Assembly: GCA_964610905.1 (NCBI GenBank) | Contig: CAZSYT010000006.1 | Span: 1 to 64,000 of the forward strand | Reading direction: 5' to 3' | Origin: JAJZJT01 sp964610905 | GTDB taxonomy: Bacteria > Actinomycetota > Acidimicrobiia > Acidimicrobiales > RAAP-2 | Length of the DNA: 64,000 nt | Part shown: piece by piece, positions 32,143 through 40,779 of the stretch | Position numbering within the stretch: position 1 is the stretch's first letter | Layout of the letters: each line of letters opens with the position of its first letter | Made by a program: the position numbers and the translations under genes | Notes under the pieces: model-generated | Databases searched by the model: none | Seen by the model: only the letters and a program-made list of their open reading frames with translations | Told to the model about the DNA's origin: nothing

Positions 32143-32151
32143 AGAGCTGGC

Positions 32152-32157
32152 TAGCAT
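32152..32157 (+). promoter_or_regulatory. -10 element of the ECF sigma gene
   Basis: TAGCAT lies 8 nt before GTG 32166. The region where a -35 would lie is occupied by the CCCCAGG array. Confidence 0.55.
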
Positions 32158-32165
32158 CCACCGAC

Positions 32166-33188
32166 GTGCCGGACGCGGCCCTCGAAGGCGGGCGGGACCC
32201 CGAGACGTACCGCCGCGAGCTCACGGCCCACTGTTACCGCATGCTTGGCTCCGGCTTCGAGGCAGAGGACGCCGTACAGGAGACCATGGTCCGCGCCTGG
32301 CGAGCGGCCGAGGACTTCGAGGGGCGCTCGAGCCTCCGGTCGTGGCTGTACCGCATCGCCACCAACGTCTGCATCGACATGGACAGGCAGGTCCAGCGCC
32401 GCGCCCGGCCCCTGGAGCTCGGGCCGTCGTCACCCCCCGACGACTCGCTGCTCGGGCCCCTCGTCCCCGAGGCGAGGTGGGTCACCCCGCTTCCCGACCG
32501 GAGCGCCGGACCCGACAGCGACGACCCTGCGGTGATCGCCGAGTACCGCGAGTCGGTCCGCCTGGCCTTCGTCGCCGCCCTGCAGCACCTCACGCCCCGC
32601 CAGCGAGCGACGCTGCTCCTCTGCGACGTGCTGCGCTGGCCGGCCGCCGAGGCCGCCGCGCTGCTGGAGACGTCGGTGGCGTCGGTGACGAGCGCCCTGC
32701 AGCGGGCGCGGGCACGGCTGCGGGCCGTGCCCGCCGGTCCGCACCCCGAGCCACTGGGGGAAGCGGACGAAGCCCTCCTGGGAAGCGACGTCGACGCGTT
32801 CGAACGCTACGACGTCGACGCACTCGTCGGCCTCCTCCACGGTGGCGCCGTGCAGTCGATGCCCCCCTTCGAGCTGTGGCTGCAGGGGGCGGACGCCATC
32901 GGCGCCTGGATGCTCCAGCCCGGCCCCAGCGGGTGCCGGGGCTCGAAGCTCCCTGCCACCTCGGCGAACGGCTCGCCGGCCTTCGGTCAGTACCGACCGG
33001 GCCCCGGTGGCGGGTTCGCCCCGTGGGCCGTCCACGTGCTCGAGGTGACCGAGGGGAGGATCGCCGCCCTCAGCTCCTTCCTCGCCGTGCTCGACCCCGA
33101 GCGGCTGTTCCCCTCGTTCGGCCTCCCGCAGCACCTCGACGGGCCCCCGACGCCCCCCGACCGGCGACCGAGCGGCGTGCCTCGCTGA
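32166..33188 (+). CDS. ECF sigma factor with C-terminal SnoaL-like domain
   Basis: 340 aa. Region 2 is YRRELTAHCYRMLGSGFEAE followed by DAVQETMVRAWRA; region 4 is LTPRQRATLLLCDVLRWPAA with the helix-turn-helix SVASVTSALQRARARL. The remaining ~130 residues form a SnoaL-like domain, as in actinobacterial SigG/SigJ-like ECF groups where this domain modulates activity and no classical anti-sigma gene is needed. It may control the VOC gene 80 bp downstream. GTG 32166 fits a leaderless transcript. Confidence 0.9.
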   Translation: MPDAALEGGRDPETYRRELTAHCYRMLGSGFEAEDAVQETMVRAWRAAEDFEGRSSLRSWLYRIATNVCIDMDRQVQRRARPLELGPSSPPDDSLLGPLVPEARWVTPLPDRSAGPDSDDPAVIAEYRESVRLAFVAALQHLTPRQRATLLLCDVLRWPAAEAAALLETSVASVTSALQRARARLRAVPAGPHPEPLGEADEALLGSDVDAFERYDVDALVGLLHGGAVQSMPPFELWLQGADAIGAWMLQPGPSGCRGSKLPATSANGSPAFGQYRPGPGGGFAPWAVHVLEVTEGRIAALSSFLAVLDPERLFPSFGLPQHLDGPPTPPDRRPSGVPR

Positions 33189-33270
33189 CGGCCGGAGGCA
33201 CGCCGCGATGAGTCCGACGGGTGACGCCTGTCTGTACGACCACGAGCGGACGCAGCGAAGGGAGCCGACG

Positions 33271-34047
33271 ATGACCACCCGGACCACCACCCCCAGCGGG
33301 GCCCCGTGCTGGGCCGACCTGTGGACTTCCGACGCCGAGGGGAGCCGCCGCTTCTACGGCGAGCTGCTCGGCTGGGAGGCCCTCGAGCCAGACCCGGACT
33401 TCGACGGCTACTTCATGTTCGAGCACGCCGGCGTGCCGGTCGCCGGTGCCGTGGGCGACATGCCGGGCAACCCCGCCCAGGACGTCTGGAAGGTCTACCT
33501 CGCCACCGACGACGTGGCCCGGACGGTCGCCGCGGCCGAGGCGGCGGGCGCGGAGGTCGCCGTCCCCGGAATGCCCGTGGCCGACCTCGGGGTCCAGGCC
33601 GTGCTCACCGACCCGACCGGGGCCGCCGTCGGCGTCTGGCAGCCCGGGACCTTCGCCGGCTTCACCGTCCTCGACGAGCCCGGGGCGCCGAGCTGGTTCG
33701 AGCTCTTCACCGCGGACTACCCCCGCGCCGTCGCCTTCTACCGGTCGGTGTTCCGGTGGGAGACGGCCGTCGTGTCGGACTCCGACGAATTCCGGTACAC
33801 GGTGCTGCAACCGGCCGGCGGTGAGGCGCTCGCCGGCGTCATGGACGCCGCCACCTTCACCGCGCCGGGCGGCGCGTCGTGGTGGCTCTACTGGGAGGTC
33901 GAGGACGTGGACGCCGCCGTCGCCGCCGTGCGCCGCCTCGGCGGCCGGGTCTCCCAGGAGGCCGCCGACACCCCCTACGGCCGGATGGCGGGGGTGACCG
34001 ACCCGTGCGGGGCATCCTTCAAGCTGCGCCAGGGGCCAGCGGCCTGA
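33271..34047 (+). CDS. Two-domain VOC (glyoxalase/bleomycin-resistance fold) protein
   Basis: 258 aa with two VOC modules in tandem. Each begins with a similar strand-helix: PCWADLWTSDAEGSRRFYGE and PSWFELFTADYPRAVAFYRS. The double module with WADL/WFEL starts is common beside actinobacterial ECF sigma genes and stress regulons. The molecular activity (metal-dependent isomerase, dioxygenase or binding protein) is not determinable. ATG 33271 has an AGGGAG site; a longer frame from 33208 is less likely. The Ala-Ala-stop end is duplicated downstream. Confidence 0.85.
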   Translation: MTTRTTTPSGAPCWADLWTSDAEGSRRFYGELLGWEALEPDPDFDGYFMFEHAGVPVAGAVGDMPGNPAQDVWKVYLATDDVARTVAAAEAAGAEVAVPGMPVADLGVQAVLTDPTGAAVGVWQPGTFAGFTVLDEPGAPSWFELFTADYPRAVAFYRSVFRWETAVVSDSDEFRYTVLQPAGGEALAGVMDAATFTAPGGASWWLYWEVEDVDAAVAAVRRLGGRVSQEAADTPYGRMAGVTDPCGASFKLRQGPAA

Positions 34048-34110
34048 CTGGCGGCGGGCCGGCGCCGGGCCGGCGCGGCCTGACTGGCGCCGGGCCGGCG
34101 GCCTGACCGG
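34039..34110 (+). repeat. Repeat of the VOC gene end (GCGGCCTGACTGGCG)
   Basis: Exact 15-mers at 34039-34053 and 34075-34089 and a 13-bp variant at 34098-34110 each contain the TGA of the VOC gene end. GGGCCGGCG-type spacers lie between. Confidence 0.9.
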
Positions 34111-34111
34111 C

Positions 34112-35692
34112 TCAGGCCCCGTTGAGCCGCCGGTAGAAGCCCTTGGTCTGGCGGTAGAGGGTCACGAACTCGGCGAAGAGCTCGTCGTAGCACGGCCGGA
34201 GGGCCACGTCGGGCTCGTACGTCGCCTGCGCCTCGACGAGGCTCGGGATCCGGTCGACGGTCACGCGTCCGAGCGCCACCAGCACGAGGAGGGCGGCGCC
34301 GCGGACGTTGGCGAGCACGGGCTCGGCCATCTGCACGATTCGTCGACCGAGCACGTCGGCGTGGACCTGGCACCACTGGTCCGAGCGCGCGCCGCCGCCC
34401 ACGAAGGCGAGCGTGTCGAAGCGCCGCCCGCAGAACCGCTCGACGGCGTCGAGGAGCCAGCGCGAGTTCAGGGCGACGCCCTCGAGCACCGAGCGGACCA
34501 GATCCGCTCGGGTCGTCGACAGCGACAGGTTGTGGAAGCCGCCCCGGACGGTGTGGTCGTCGACCGGCGAGCGCTCCCCGTTCAGCCACGGCGTGAAGAG
34601 GACCTTGTGGCTCCCCGGCGGGGCGGCATCGACGAGGGCCGCCACCTCGCCGAAGTCGGCGACGCCGAGGGCGTCCATGGCGAAGGTGAGGCAGGCACCG
34701 GCCGTCTCGTGCTCGTCGGCCACGAGGTACCTGCCGGCGACGGCGGCGGGGATGGAGGCGACGTTGGTCGCGACCGAGGTCTTCTTGAACGGCACGTGCG
34801 CCGAGATCCACGACGACGTGCCGATGTAGAGGTGCCCGGCGAAGTCCTCCACCGCCCCCGACCCCACGACGGCCGAGTGCACGTCGCCCGATGCCGAGGC
34901 CACCGGCAGCCCGGCGGGGACCCCCAGCTCCGCCGCCGCCTGCGCCGTCACCGTGCCGACGATCGACCCGGGCGGCACGAGGTCGGGCAGGCGCTCGCGG
35001 TCGAGCCCCGACCAGCGAAGGAGCGTGTCGTCGTAGGCGACGGACCCGACTCGGCGGTTGTCGGTGACCCAGTGGACGGCGATCGAGTCGTAGCTGGCGC
35101 ACGCCCGGCCAGTCAGGCGCAGGTTGAGGTAGTCCACGGGCTCGAGGAACGTCGCGGTGCGCTCGTAGACGTCGGGGCGCGCGTCGCGCAGGTAGAGGAT
35201 GTGGGCGAGCGGGTCCTTGCCGGACAGCCCCGGGGCACCGCCGGTGGTGCGGATCCACCGGAGCGCCTTGCGCGGGTGGTACCCGAGCACGGTGACCGGG
35301 CCGCCCACGGCACGGCGCACGGCCCGGTGCCCGCGTGAGTCCATCCAGATGACGGCGGGAGCGACGGCCTCGCCCGCCGCGTCGACGGCGACCGTCCCCG
35401 ACCACTGGCCCGTGCACCCCACGCCGACGAACCGGTCCGGCTCGACCCCCGCCTCCGTCACGGCGCGGCGCGACGCCGCGGTGATCGCCGCCCACCACTC
35501 GCCGGGGTCCTGCTCGGCGCCACCCCCCTCGAGCAGGCGGAGGCCGACGGGCACGAAGGCGTGGGCGAGCACCTTCCCTTCGCCCGAGACGACCGCCACC
35601 TTCGGTCCGCCCGTGCCGAGGTCGACGGCGAGGACGCAGGCGTCGGCGAGCCCGGCGGGCACCGGGTCGTCGGCGGCCGCCGGCCCGGTCAC
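34112..35692 (-). CDS. FGGY-family carbohydrate kinase (xylulokinase-like)
   Basis: 526 aa sugar kinase of the actin-like ATPase fold. ACVLAVDLGTGGPKVAVV is the phosphate-1 motif, GCTGQWSGTVAVD and VIWMDSRGHRA frame the sugar site, SASGDVHSAVVGSG holds the catalytic-type Asp, and AFVGGGARSDQWCQ is the adenosine motif. Xylulose, ribulose or another ketose or polyol are possible substrates. GTG 35692 overlaps the ileS stop (GTGA); GTG 35707 is in frame but overlaps ileS more. No sugar transporter or isomerase is adjacent. Confidence 0.88.
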   Translation of the reverse strand: MTGPAAADDPVPAGLADACVLAVDLGTGGPKVAVVSGEGKVLAHAFVPVGLRLLEGGGAEQDPGEWWAAITAASRRAVTEAGVEPDRFVGVGCTGQWSGTVAVDAAGEAVAPAVIWMDSRGHRAVRRAVGGPVTVLGYHPRKALRWIRTTGGAPGLSGKDPLAHILYLRDARPDVYERTATFLEPVDYLNLRLTGRACASYDSIAVHWVTDNRRVGSVAYDDTLLRWSGLDRERLPDLVPPGSIVGTVTAQAAAELGVPAGLPVASASGDVHSAVVGSGAVEDFAGHLYIGTSSWISAHVPFKKTSVATNVASIPAAVAGRYLVADEHETAGACLTFAMDALGVADFGEVAALVDAAPPGSHKVLFTPWLNGERSPVDDHTVRGGFHNLSLSTTRADLVRSVLEGVALNSRWLLDAVERFCGRRFDTLAFVGGGARSDQWCQVHADVLGRRIVQMAEPVLANVRGAALLVLVALGRVTVDRIPSLVEAQATYEPDVALRPCYDELFAEFVTLYRQTKGFYRRLNGA

Positions 35693-38600
35693 GCCGGGAC
35701 GATCCACACGGTCGCCGGGCGCGGCCCGAGGTCGGTGTCGAGCTCGACCTCGACGCCCTCGCCGGCCGGAGCGGCGGGGGCGCCGGTCGACACCGTGCGG
35801 GCCAGCACCTCGCGCCCGATGGCGTCGAAGTGCGGGCCGAGGTCGTCCACCCCGTCGAGGGTGAGGTCGATGACGTCGGAGACGGCCAGGCCGCGCTGCT
35901 TGCGGAGCTCCTGCACGTGGCGGACCACCTCGCGGGCGAGCCCCCGGCGGCGGAGGTCGTCGTCGAGGGCGAGGTCGAGGGCGACCACCTCGCCGCCGTC
36001 GCGCGACACGGCGAAGCCCGGCTGGGCCCTGACCCGGAGCTCGACGTCGTCGGGGCCGAGGTCGACCGAGCCGCCCGGGGCGCCCTGCACGGCGACGGCG
36101 TACGTGCGGCCGGACGCCAGGGCGTCGGCGACCGCCGCCCCGTCGACCTCCGCGAGCGCGGCGCGCAGTGCCTGGACGGCCTTGCCGAGCTTTGGCCCCA
36201 GCACCTTGAAGTTCGGGACCACCTCGTAGCGGAGGACCTCGCCCAGCTCGGCGGCCACGTCGACGGCGTCGACGTTCAGCTCGTCCTCGACCACGCCGGG
36301 CGGGAGGGTGGGGCTGCCGGCGGGCAGGTGGACGAGCGCCCGGGCCAGCGGCTGGCGGACCTTCACCCCGGCCTCGGACCGCGCGGCCCGCCCGAGGGAG
36401 GCGAGCCTGCGGGCCAGCGACATCGAGCGCTCGAGCCCGGGGTCACGCGCCGCGTCGTCCGGTCGGGGCCACTCGGCGAGGTGCACGGACGCGTCCTCGC
36501 CGGCGCCGGTCAGCGCCCGCCAGACGTGGTCGGCGACGAACGGGCAGAACGGGGCGAGGAGGGTGGCGAGCGTCACGAGAGCCTCGTGGAGCGTCGCCTG
36601 GGCGCAGAGCGCGTCGGCCGGCGGCGCGTCGGGGTCGGTCCGCCAGAACCGCCGGCGCGACCGGCGCACGTACCAGTTCGACAGGTCGTCGACGAAGGTG
36701 GCGAGCGCGACGGCCGCCGGCGTCGGCTCGTAGCCGTCGAGGGCCTCGGTCACCTCGGCGACGGTCGCCACGAGGCGTGAGCGCAGCCACCGGTCGAGCG
36801 CCGGGCGGGCCGCTGCCTCCGGGACGTCGGGGTCGGAGGGGTCGAAGCCGTTGAGCGAGGCGTACGTGGTGAAGAACGAGAAGGTGTTCCAGACGGTGAG
36901 GAGCGTGTCGCGCAGCGAGGCGTCGATGGCCTCGAAGCTCACCCGCGTCGGCGTCCACGGAGATCCCTGCGAGAACATCCACCACCGCAACGGGTCGGCC
37001 CCCCGGGTGTCGAGGATGTCCCAGGGGTCGATGACGTTGCCGATGCTCTTCGACATCTTGCGGCCCTCGGCGTCGACGATGTGCCCGAGGCAGAGGACGT
37101 TGCGGAAGGGCGCCTCGCGCCCCACCACCGTGTTGACGGCCAGCAGCGAGTAGAACCAGCCCCGCGTCTGGTCGATCGCCTCGCAGATGAAGTCAGCCGG
37201 GTAGACGAAGCGCTGCTCCGAGCCCGGGGCGACCGGGTAGCCCCACTGGGCGGTGGGCATCGACCCCGAGTCGAACCAGGCGTCGATGACCGGCTCGACC
37301 CGGCGCATGGTCCCCACGGCCTCGGGGCCGGCGCCGCCGGCGACGATGTGGTCGACGCCCTCGGGCGCGCCCGCCCCGGCCGTGCAGTCGGGGCACGCGA
37401 ACGCGACGGCGTCGATGGCCGGGCGGTGGGGGTCGACGGCGGTCACGTCCCGCCCGGCGAGCCCGGAGAGCTCGGCGAGCGACCCCGCGCAGCGCACGTG
37501 GGCGTGGTCGCGGTCGCACCGCCACACCGGCAGCGGGGTTCCCCAGAACCGGTCGCGCGACAGGGCCCAGTCGACGTTGTTGGCCAGCCACTCCCCCATC
37601 CGGCCGTCCCGGATGTGCTCGGGGTGCCAGCCGATCCCGGCGTTGGCCGCCACGAGCTCGTCCTTCCTCGCCGAGGTCCGGATGTACCAGCTCGGCTTCC
37701 CCCAGTAGATGAGGGCGGTCCCGCACCGCCAGCAGTGCGGGTAGGCGTGCTCGTAGGGTGACCGGCGCACCAGGAGCTCGGCCGCCTCGAGCCGCTCGAG
37801 CACCGCCTCGTTGGCGTGGCGGGCCTGCGTGCCGGCCAGCCAGGGGACGTCCCCGGTGAAGGCGCCGTCGGGGCCGACCGGGTTGAGGGTCGGCAGCCCG
37901 CAGGCGGCGCCGACCTCGCGGTCGACCTCGCCGAAGGCGGGGGCCAGGTGGACGATCCCCGTTCCCTCGGTCGCCTCGACGAAGGTGCCGGGCACGACCC
38001 GCCACGCCGACCCCACCCACCCGGGGTTGGCCGGGAGGTCGGCGAAGGGGCGCGAGTAGGAGAGCCCAACGAGCTCGCTGCCCGCCACCACCGCCTCGGG
38101 CAGGGTCCCCTCGCCGAAGACCTCCTCGACGAGGTCGGCGGCCACCACGTCGTCGCCGACCCGCGCGTAGTCGAGCCCGGGGTTGACGGCGAGCCCGGTG
38201 TTGGCGAGGAGCGTCCACGGGGTGGTGGTCCACGCCACCAGGTTCACGCCCTCGAGCGGGCGGCCCAGCTTCGAGGCCAGGGAGGCCAGCGCGACCCCGT
38301 CGCCGTCGGGGGTCCCTCCCCGCGCACCGCTCGGGACGGCCTGGCCGGTGAGGGGGAAGCGGACGAACGCCGAGGGGTCGACGACGTCCCGGTAGACGTC
38401 GGGCTGGCCGAGCTCGTGGGAGGAGAGCGCCGTGCCGCAGCGCGGGCAGTAGGGGACGACCTTGATGTCCTCGTAGAGGAGGCCCTGGTCCCAGATGGCC
38501 TTCAGGTTGGCCCATACGGCCTCGACGTAGGAGGCGTCGAAGGTCCAGTAGGCGTCGTCGAGGTCGATCCAGTAGCCGATGCGGTCGGTGAGGCGCTTCC

Positions 38601-38994
38601 AGTCGTCGACGTAGTTGCGGACCGACTCGCGGCACAGCCGGGTGAACTCGGCGATGCCGACCTCGTCCTCGATCTGCCGCTTGGCGCTGATGCCGAGCTG
38701 CTTCTCGACCTCGACCTCGACGGGGAGCCCGTGGGTGTCCCACCCCGCCTTTCGGGGCACGGCGAAGCCCCGCATCGTCCGGTACCGGCAGAGCAGGTCC
38801 TTGTAGACGCGGGCCCACACGTGGTGCAGGCCCGGCCGGCCGTTGGCGGTGGGCGGGCCCTCGTAGAACACCCACCGCTCGGCACCGGCGCGCAGCTCGA
38901 CCGACCGCTCGAAGACCCGGTGACGTGCCCAGCGGTCGAGCTCGGCGCGCTCGAGGGCGGTGAAGTCGACGTCAGGGGGGGCCGGGCGGAACAA
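35689..38994 (-). CDS. ileS: Isoleucyl-tRNA synthetase, eukaryotic-like type
   Basis: 1101 aa class Ia synthetase. The HIGH-type motif is GRPGLHHVWARVYKD after EGPPTANG, the KMSKS motif is AEGRKMSKSIGNVIDP, the CP1 editing domain contains WTTTPWTLLAN, and the anticodon-binding and C-terminal domains are complete. The signature KAGWDTHGLPVEVEVEKQLG is that of type-2 (eukaryotic-like) IleS, a group generally less sensitive to mupirocin. TTG 38994 was chosen because GAGGAG lies 8 nt upstream and the protein then begins close to the conserved FxALE region. No T-box leader is seen. Confidence 0.96.
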   Translation of the reverse strand: MFRPAPPDVDFTALERAELDRWARHRVFERSVELRAGAERWVFYEGPPTANGRPGLHHVWARVYKDLLCRYRTMRGFAVPRKAGWDTHGLPVEVEVEKQLGISAKRQIEDEVGIAEFTRLCRESVRNYVDDWKRLTDRIGYWIDLDDAYWTFDASYVEAVWANLKAIWDQGLLYEDIKVVPYCPRCGTALSSHELGQPDVYRDVVDPSAFVRFPLTGQAVPSGARGGTPDGDGVALASLASKLGRPLEGVNLVAWTTTPWTLLANTGLAVNPGLDYARVGDDVVAADLVEEVFGEGTLPEAVVAGSELVGLSYSRPFADLPANPGWVGSAWRVVPGTFVEATEGTGIVHLAPAFGEVDREVGAACGLPTLNPVGPDGAFTGDVPWLAGTQARHANEAVLERLEAAELLVRRSPYEHAYPHCWRCGTALIYWGKPSWYIRTSARKDELVAANAGIGWHPEHIRDGRMGEWLANNVDWALSRDRFWGTPLPVWRCDRDHAHVRCAGSLAELSGLAGRDVTAVDPHRPAIDAVAFACPDCTAGAGAPEGVDHIVAGGAGPEAVGTMRRVEPVIDAWFDSGSMPTAQWGYPVAPGSEQRFVYPADFICEAIDQTRGWFYSLLAVNTVVGREAPFRNVLCLGHIVDAEGRKMSKSIGNVIDPWDILDTRGADPLRWWMFSQGSPWTPTRVSFEAIDASLRDTLLTVWNTFSFFTTYASLNGFDPSDPDVPEAAARPALDRWLRSRLVATVAEVTEALDGYEPTPAAVALATFVDDLSNWYVRRSRRRFWRTDPDAPPADALCAQATLHEALVTLATLLAPFCPFVADHVWRALTGAGEDASVHLAEWPRPDDAARDPGLERSMSLARRLASLGRAARSEAGVKVRQPLARALVHLPAGSPTLPPGVVEDELNVDAVDVAAELGEVLRYEVVPNFKVLGPKLGKAVQALRAALAEVDGAAVADALASGRTYAVAVQGAPGGSVDLGPDDVELRVRAQPGFAVSRDGGEVVALDLALDDDLRRRGLAREVVRHVQELRKQRGLAVSDVIDLTLDGVDDLGPHFDAIGREVLARTVSTGAPAAPAGEGVEVELDTDLGPRPATVWIVPA

Positions 38995-39032
38995 CGGGCG
39001 CGTCTCCTCGGGTGGCGGGCGAAGCCGACCAG

Positions 39033-39038
39033 ATACTA
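39033..39038 (-). promoter_or_regulatory. -10 element of ileS
   Basis: TAGTAT on the minus strand would place the transcript start about 30 nt before TTG 38994, leaving no room for a T-box. Confidence 0.5.
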
Positions 39039-39154
39039 CGGGCGCGGGCGACCGGGGCGGCGTTCCGGCGGACACCTCCTGCCGGGGCACGGGAGACCCG
39101 ACGCACCGACACCCGTCGGCCGGGGACCCCGCCGGCCGACGAGCCCGTCGGTGG

Positions 39155-39160
39155 CATCCT
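39155..39160 (+). promoter_or_regulatory. Candidate -10 element of the GNAT gene
   Basis: CATCCT lies 6 nt before GTG 39167, matching the spacing of other leaderless candidates. Confidence 0.35.
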
Positions 39161-39166
39161 GTGGTG

Positions 39167-39859
39167 GTGGACCTCGCCGTCACGCTCGCCGGCACGTCGG
39201 TGCACCTGCTCCCCCTCTCCCTCGACCACGTCGACGACCTCGTGGCGGCGGCGACCGAGGACCGCTCGACGTACGCCTACGCGCCCGTCCCGGCCGACGG
39301 CGACACGATGTCCACCGTGGTGGCGAGCGCCCTCGCCGCCCGCGACCGCGGCGAGCAGGTCCCCTTCGTCACCTGGTCGGTCGCCGAGGGGAGGGTCGTC
39401 GGCTCGACCCGCTTCCTGCGCCTCGAACGGTGGGACTGGTCGCAGACCGCCCGGGCGGGCCTGCCCCCCGAAGGCAACCCGCCGCTCGGCCAGCGCGACG
39501 TCCTTCCCGACCGGTGCGACATCGGCGCGACCTGGCTCGCGTCCTCGGCCCAGCGCACGTCCGTCAACACCGAGGCCAAGCTGCTCATGCTGGCGCACGC
39601 CTTCGAGGTGTGGAAGGTCCACGCCGTGGGGATCCAGACGGACGTCCGCAACGAACGGTCCCGCCGGGCCATCGAGCGCCTCGGGCTGCACCTCGACGGC
39701 GTCCTGCGGGTCGAGCAGCCGGCCGTCGACGGCTCGCTGCGCGACACGGCCCGCTACTCGCTCGTCGCCGCCGAGTGGCCCGCCGCCCGCGAACACCTCC
39801 GCGCCCGGTTGACGGCAGGCGGTACCGGCTCTTCCGGCTCGTCGGTCGCGGGCACCTGA
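39167..39859 (+). CDS. GNAT family N-acetyltransferase (RimJ/RimL-like)
   Basis: 230 aa. The opening VDLAVTLAGTSVHLLPLSLD and the late RNERSRRAIERLGLHLDGVL (acetyl-CoA binding helix region) match the RimJ/RimL-type GNAT branch. VVGSTRFLRLERWDW is the central strand. It would acetylate an amine on a protein N-terminus or small molecule; target unknown. Three GTG codons in a row (39161, 39164, 39167) are possible starts; the last was chosen from the -10 spacing. It is transcribed divergently from ileS. Confidence 0.8.
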   Translation: MDLAVTLAGTSVHLLPLSLDHVDDLVAAATEDRSTYAYAPVPADGDTMSTVVASALAARDRGEQVPFVTWSVAEGRVVGSTRFLRLERWDWSQTARAGLPPEGNPPLGQRDVLPDRCDIGATWLASSAQRTSVNTEAKLLMLAHAFEVWKVHAVGIQTDVRNERSRRAIERLGLHLDGVLRVEQPAVDGSLRDTARYSLVAAEWPAAREHLRARLTAGGTGSSGSSVAGT

Positions 39860-39911
39860 CTCGGGGCGCGGCCCGACGGAGCGGTGCCCGGTGCCGGGCC
39901 CACGAGGCCCC

Positions 39912-40703
39912 TCAGGCGCGTGCCGCGCCCACGGTGGCGATCCCGCCGTCGACCGGGATCACCGCACCGGTGAGGTACGCACCGGCCCGCGAGGCGAGGA
40001 AGATGGCAGTCCCGCCAAGGTCGTCGGGGCGCCCGATGCGCTTCAGCGGCGCCGAGGCGGCGATCTGGGCGCCGAACGCCTCGAGCGTGGCGGCCATCAT
40101 CTTGGACTCGAAGGGACCCGGGGCAATGGCGTTGACCGTCACCGTCGGGGCGAGGAAGCGAGCCAGGTGGCGGGTGAGCTGGTGCACGGCCGCCTTCGAG
40201 GCCGAGTAGGCGTACGTCTCGAGCATGGGCACGTGGATCCCGTCGATCGAGCCGATATTGATCACCCGGGCCGGGTCCTCCTCGGAGCCCGCCGCCCGCA
40301 GGGCCGGGGCGAGGAAGCGGGTGAGGTGGAAGACGCCCTTCACGTTGAGGGCGAGCACCCGTTCGAACGCCGCCTCGTCCGTCTCCGCGAGCGGAGCGCC
40401 CCAGGTGGCCCCGGCGTTGTTGACCAGGATGTCGAGCGATCCCCCGGTCTCCTCGGCGACGGCGTCCGCCAGCCGACGGCACTCGGCCTCGGTGGAGAGG
40501 TTGGCGGGCAGTGCCACGCACCGCCCTCGCTGCGAGAGCTCGGCCGCCACGGCTTCGCACACGTCCGCCTTGCGCGACGAGACGAAGACGGTGGCGCCGG
40601 CGTCGACGTAGGCGGAGGCGATCATCAGCCCGATGCCCCGCGACCCTCCGGTGACGAGGGCGGACTTGCCGGCGATCGAGAAGAGCTCCTGAGGTGAGGT
40701 CAT
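39912..40703 (-). CDS. SDR family oxidoreductase
   Basis: 263 aa classical SDR. The NADP loop is VTGGSRGIGLMIASAY with VSSRKAD after strand 2, then NNAGATWG, INIGSIDGIHVP (catalytic Ser) and YAYSASKAAVHQLT (Tyr, Lys). The end ITGAVIPVDGGIATVG-like segment is normal. The closest style is the gluconate 5-dehydrogenase / 3-oxoacyl-ACP reductase branch; the substrate is open. ATG 40703 has a CACAAT hexamer 5 nt upstream. It stands alone, with 76 bp separating it from the ABC genes. Confidence 0.88.
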   Translation of the reverse strand: MTSPQELFSIAGKSALVTGGSRGIGLMIASAYVDAGATVFVSSRKADVCEAVAAELSQRGRCVALPANLSTEAECRRLADAVAEETGGSLDILVNNAGATWGAPLAETDEAAFERVLALNVKGVFHLTRFLAPALRAAGSEEDPARVINIGSIDGIHVPMLETYAYSASKAAVHQLTRHLARFLAPTVTVNAIAPGPFESKMMAATLEAFGAQIAASAPLKRIGRPDDLGGTAIFLASRAGAYLTGAVIPVDGGIATVGAARA

Positions 40704-40779
40704 GGCCCATTGTGGCCCACGGCCCGCCCGGGGCCGGGTGCCGGACGCAGCCCCGTGCCGACCCGTGCGGTCGAGGCGC

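Noticed and set aside
39000..39160. T-box riboswitch upstream of ileS
   Set aside because: The space is shared with the divergent GNAT gene, there is no T-box consensus, and the -10 lies only about 40 bp before the start.
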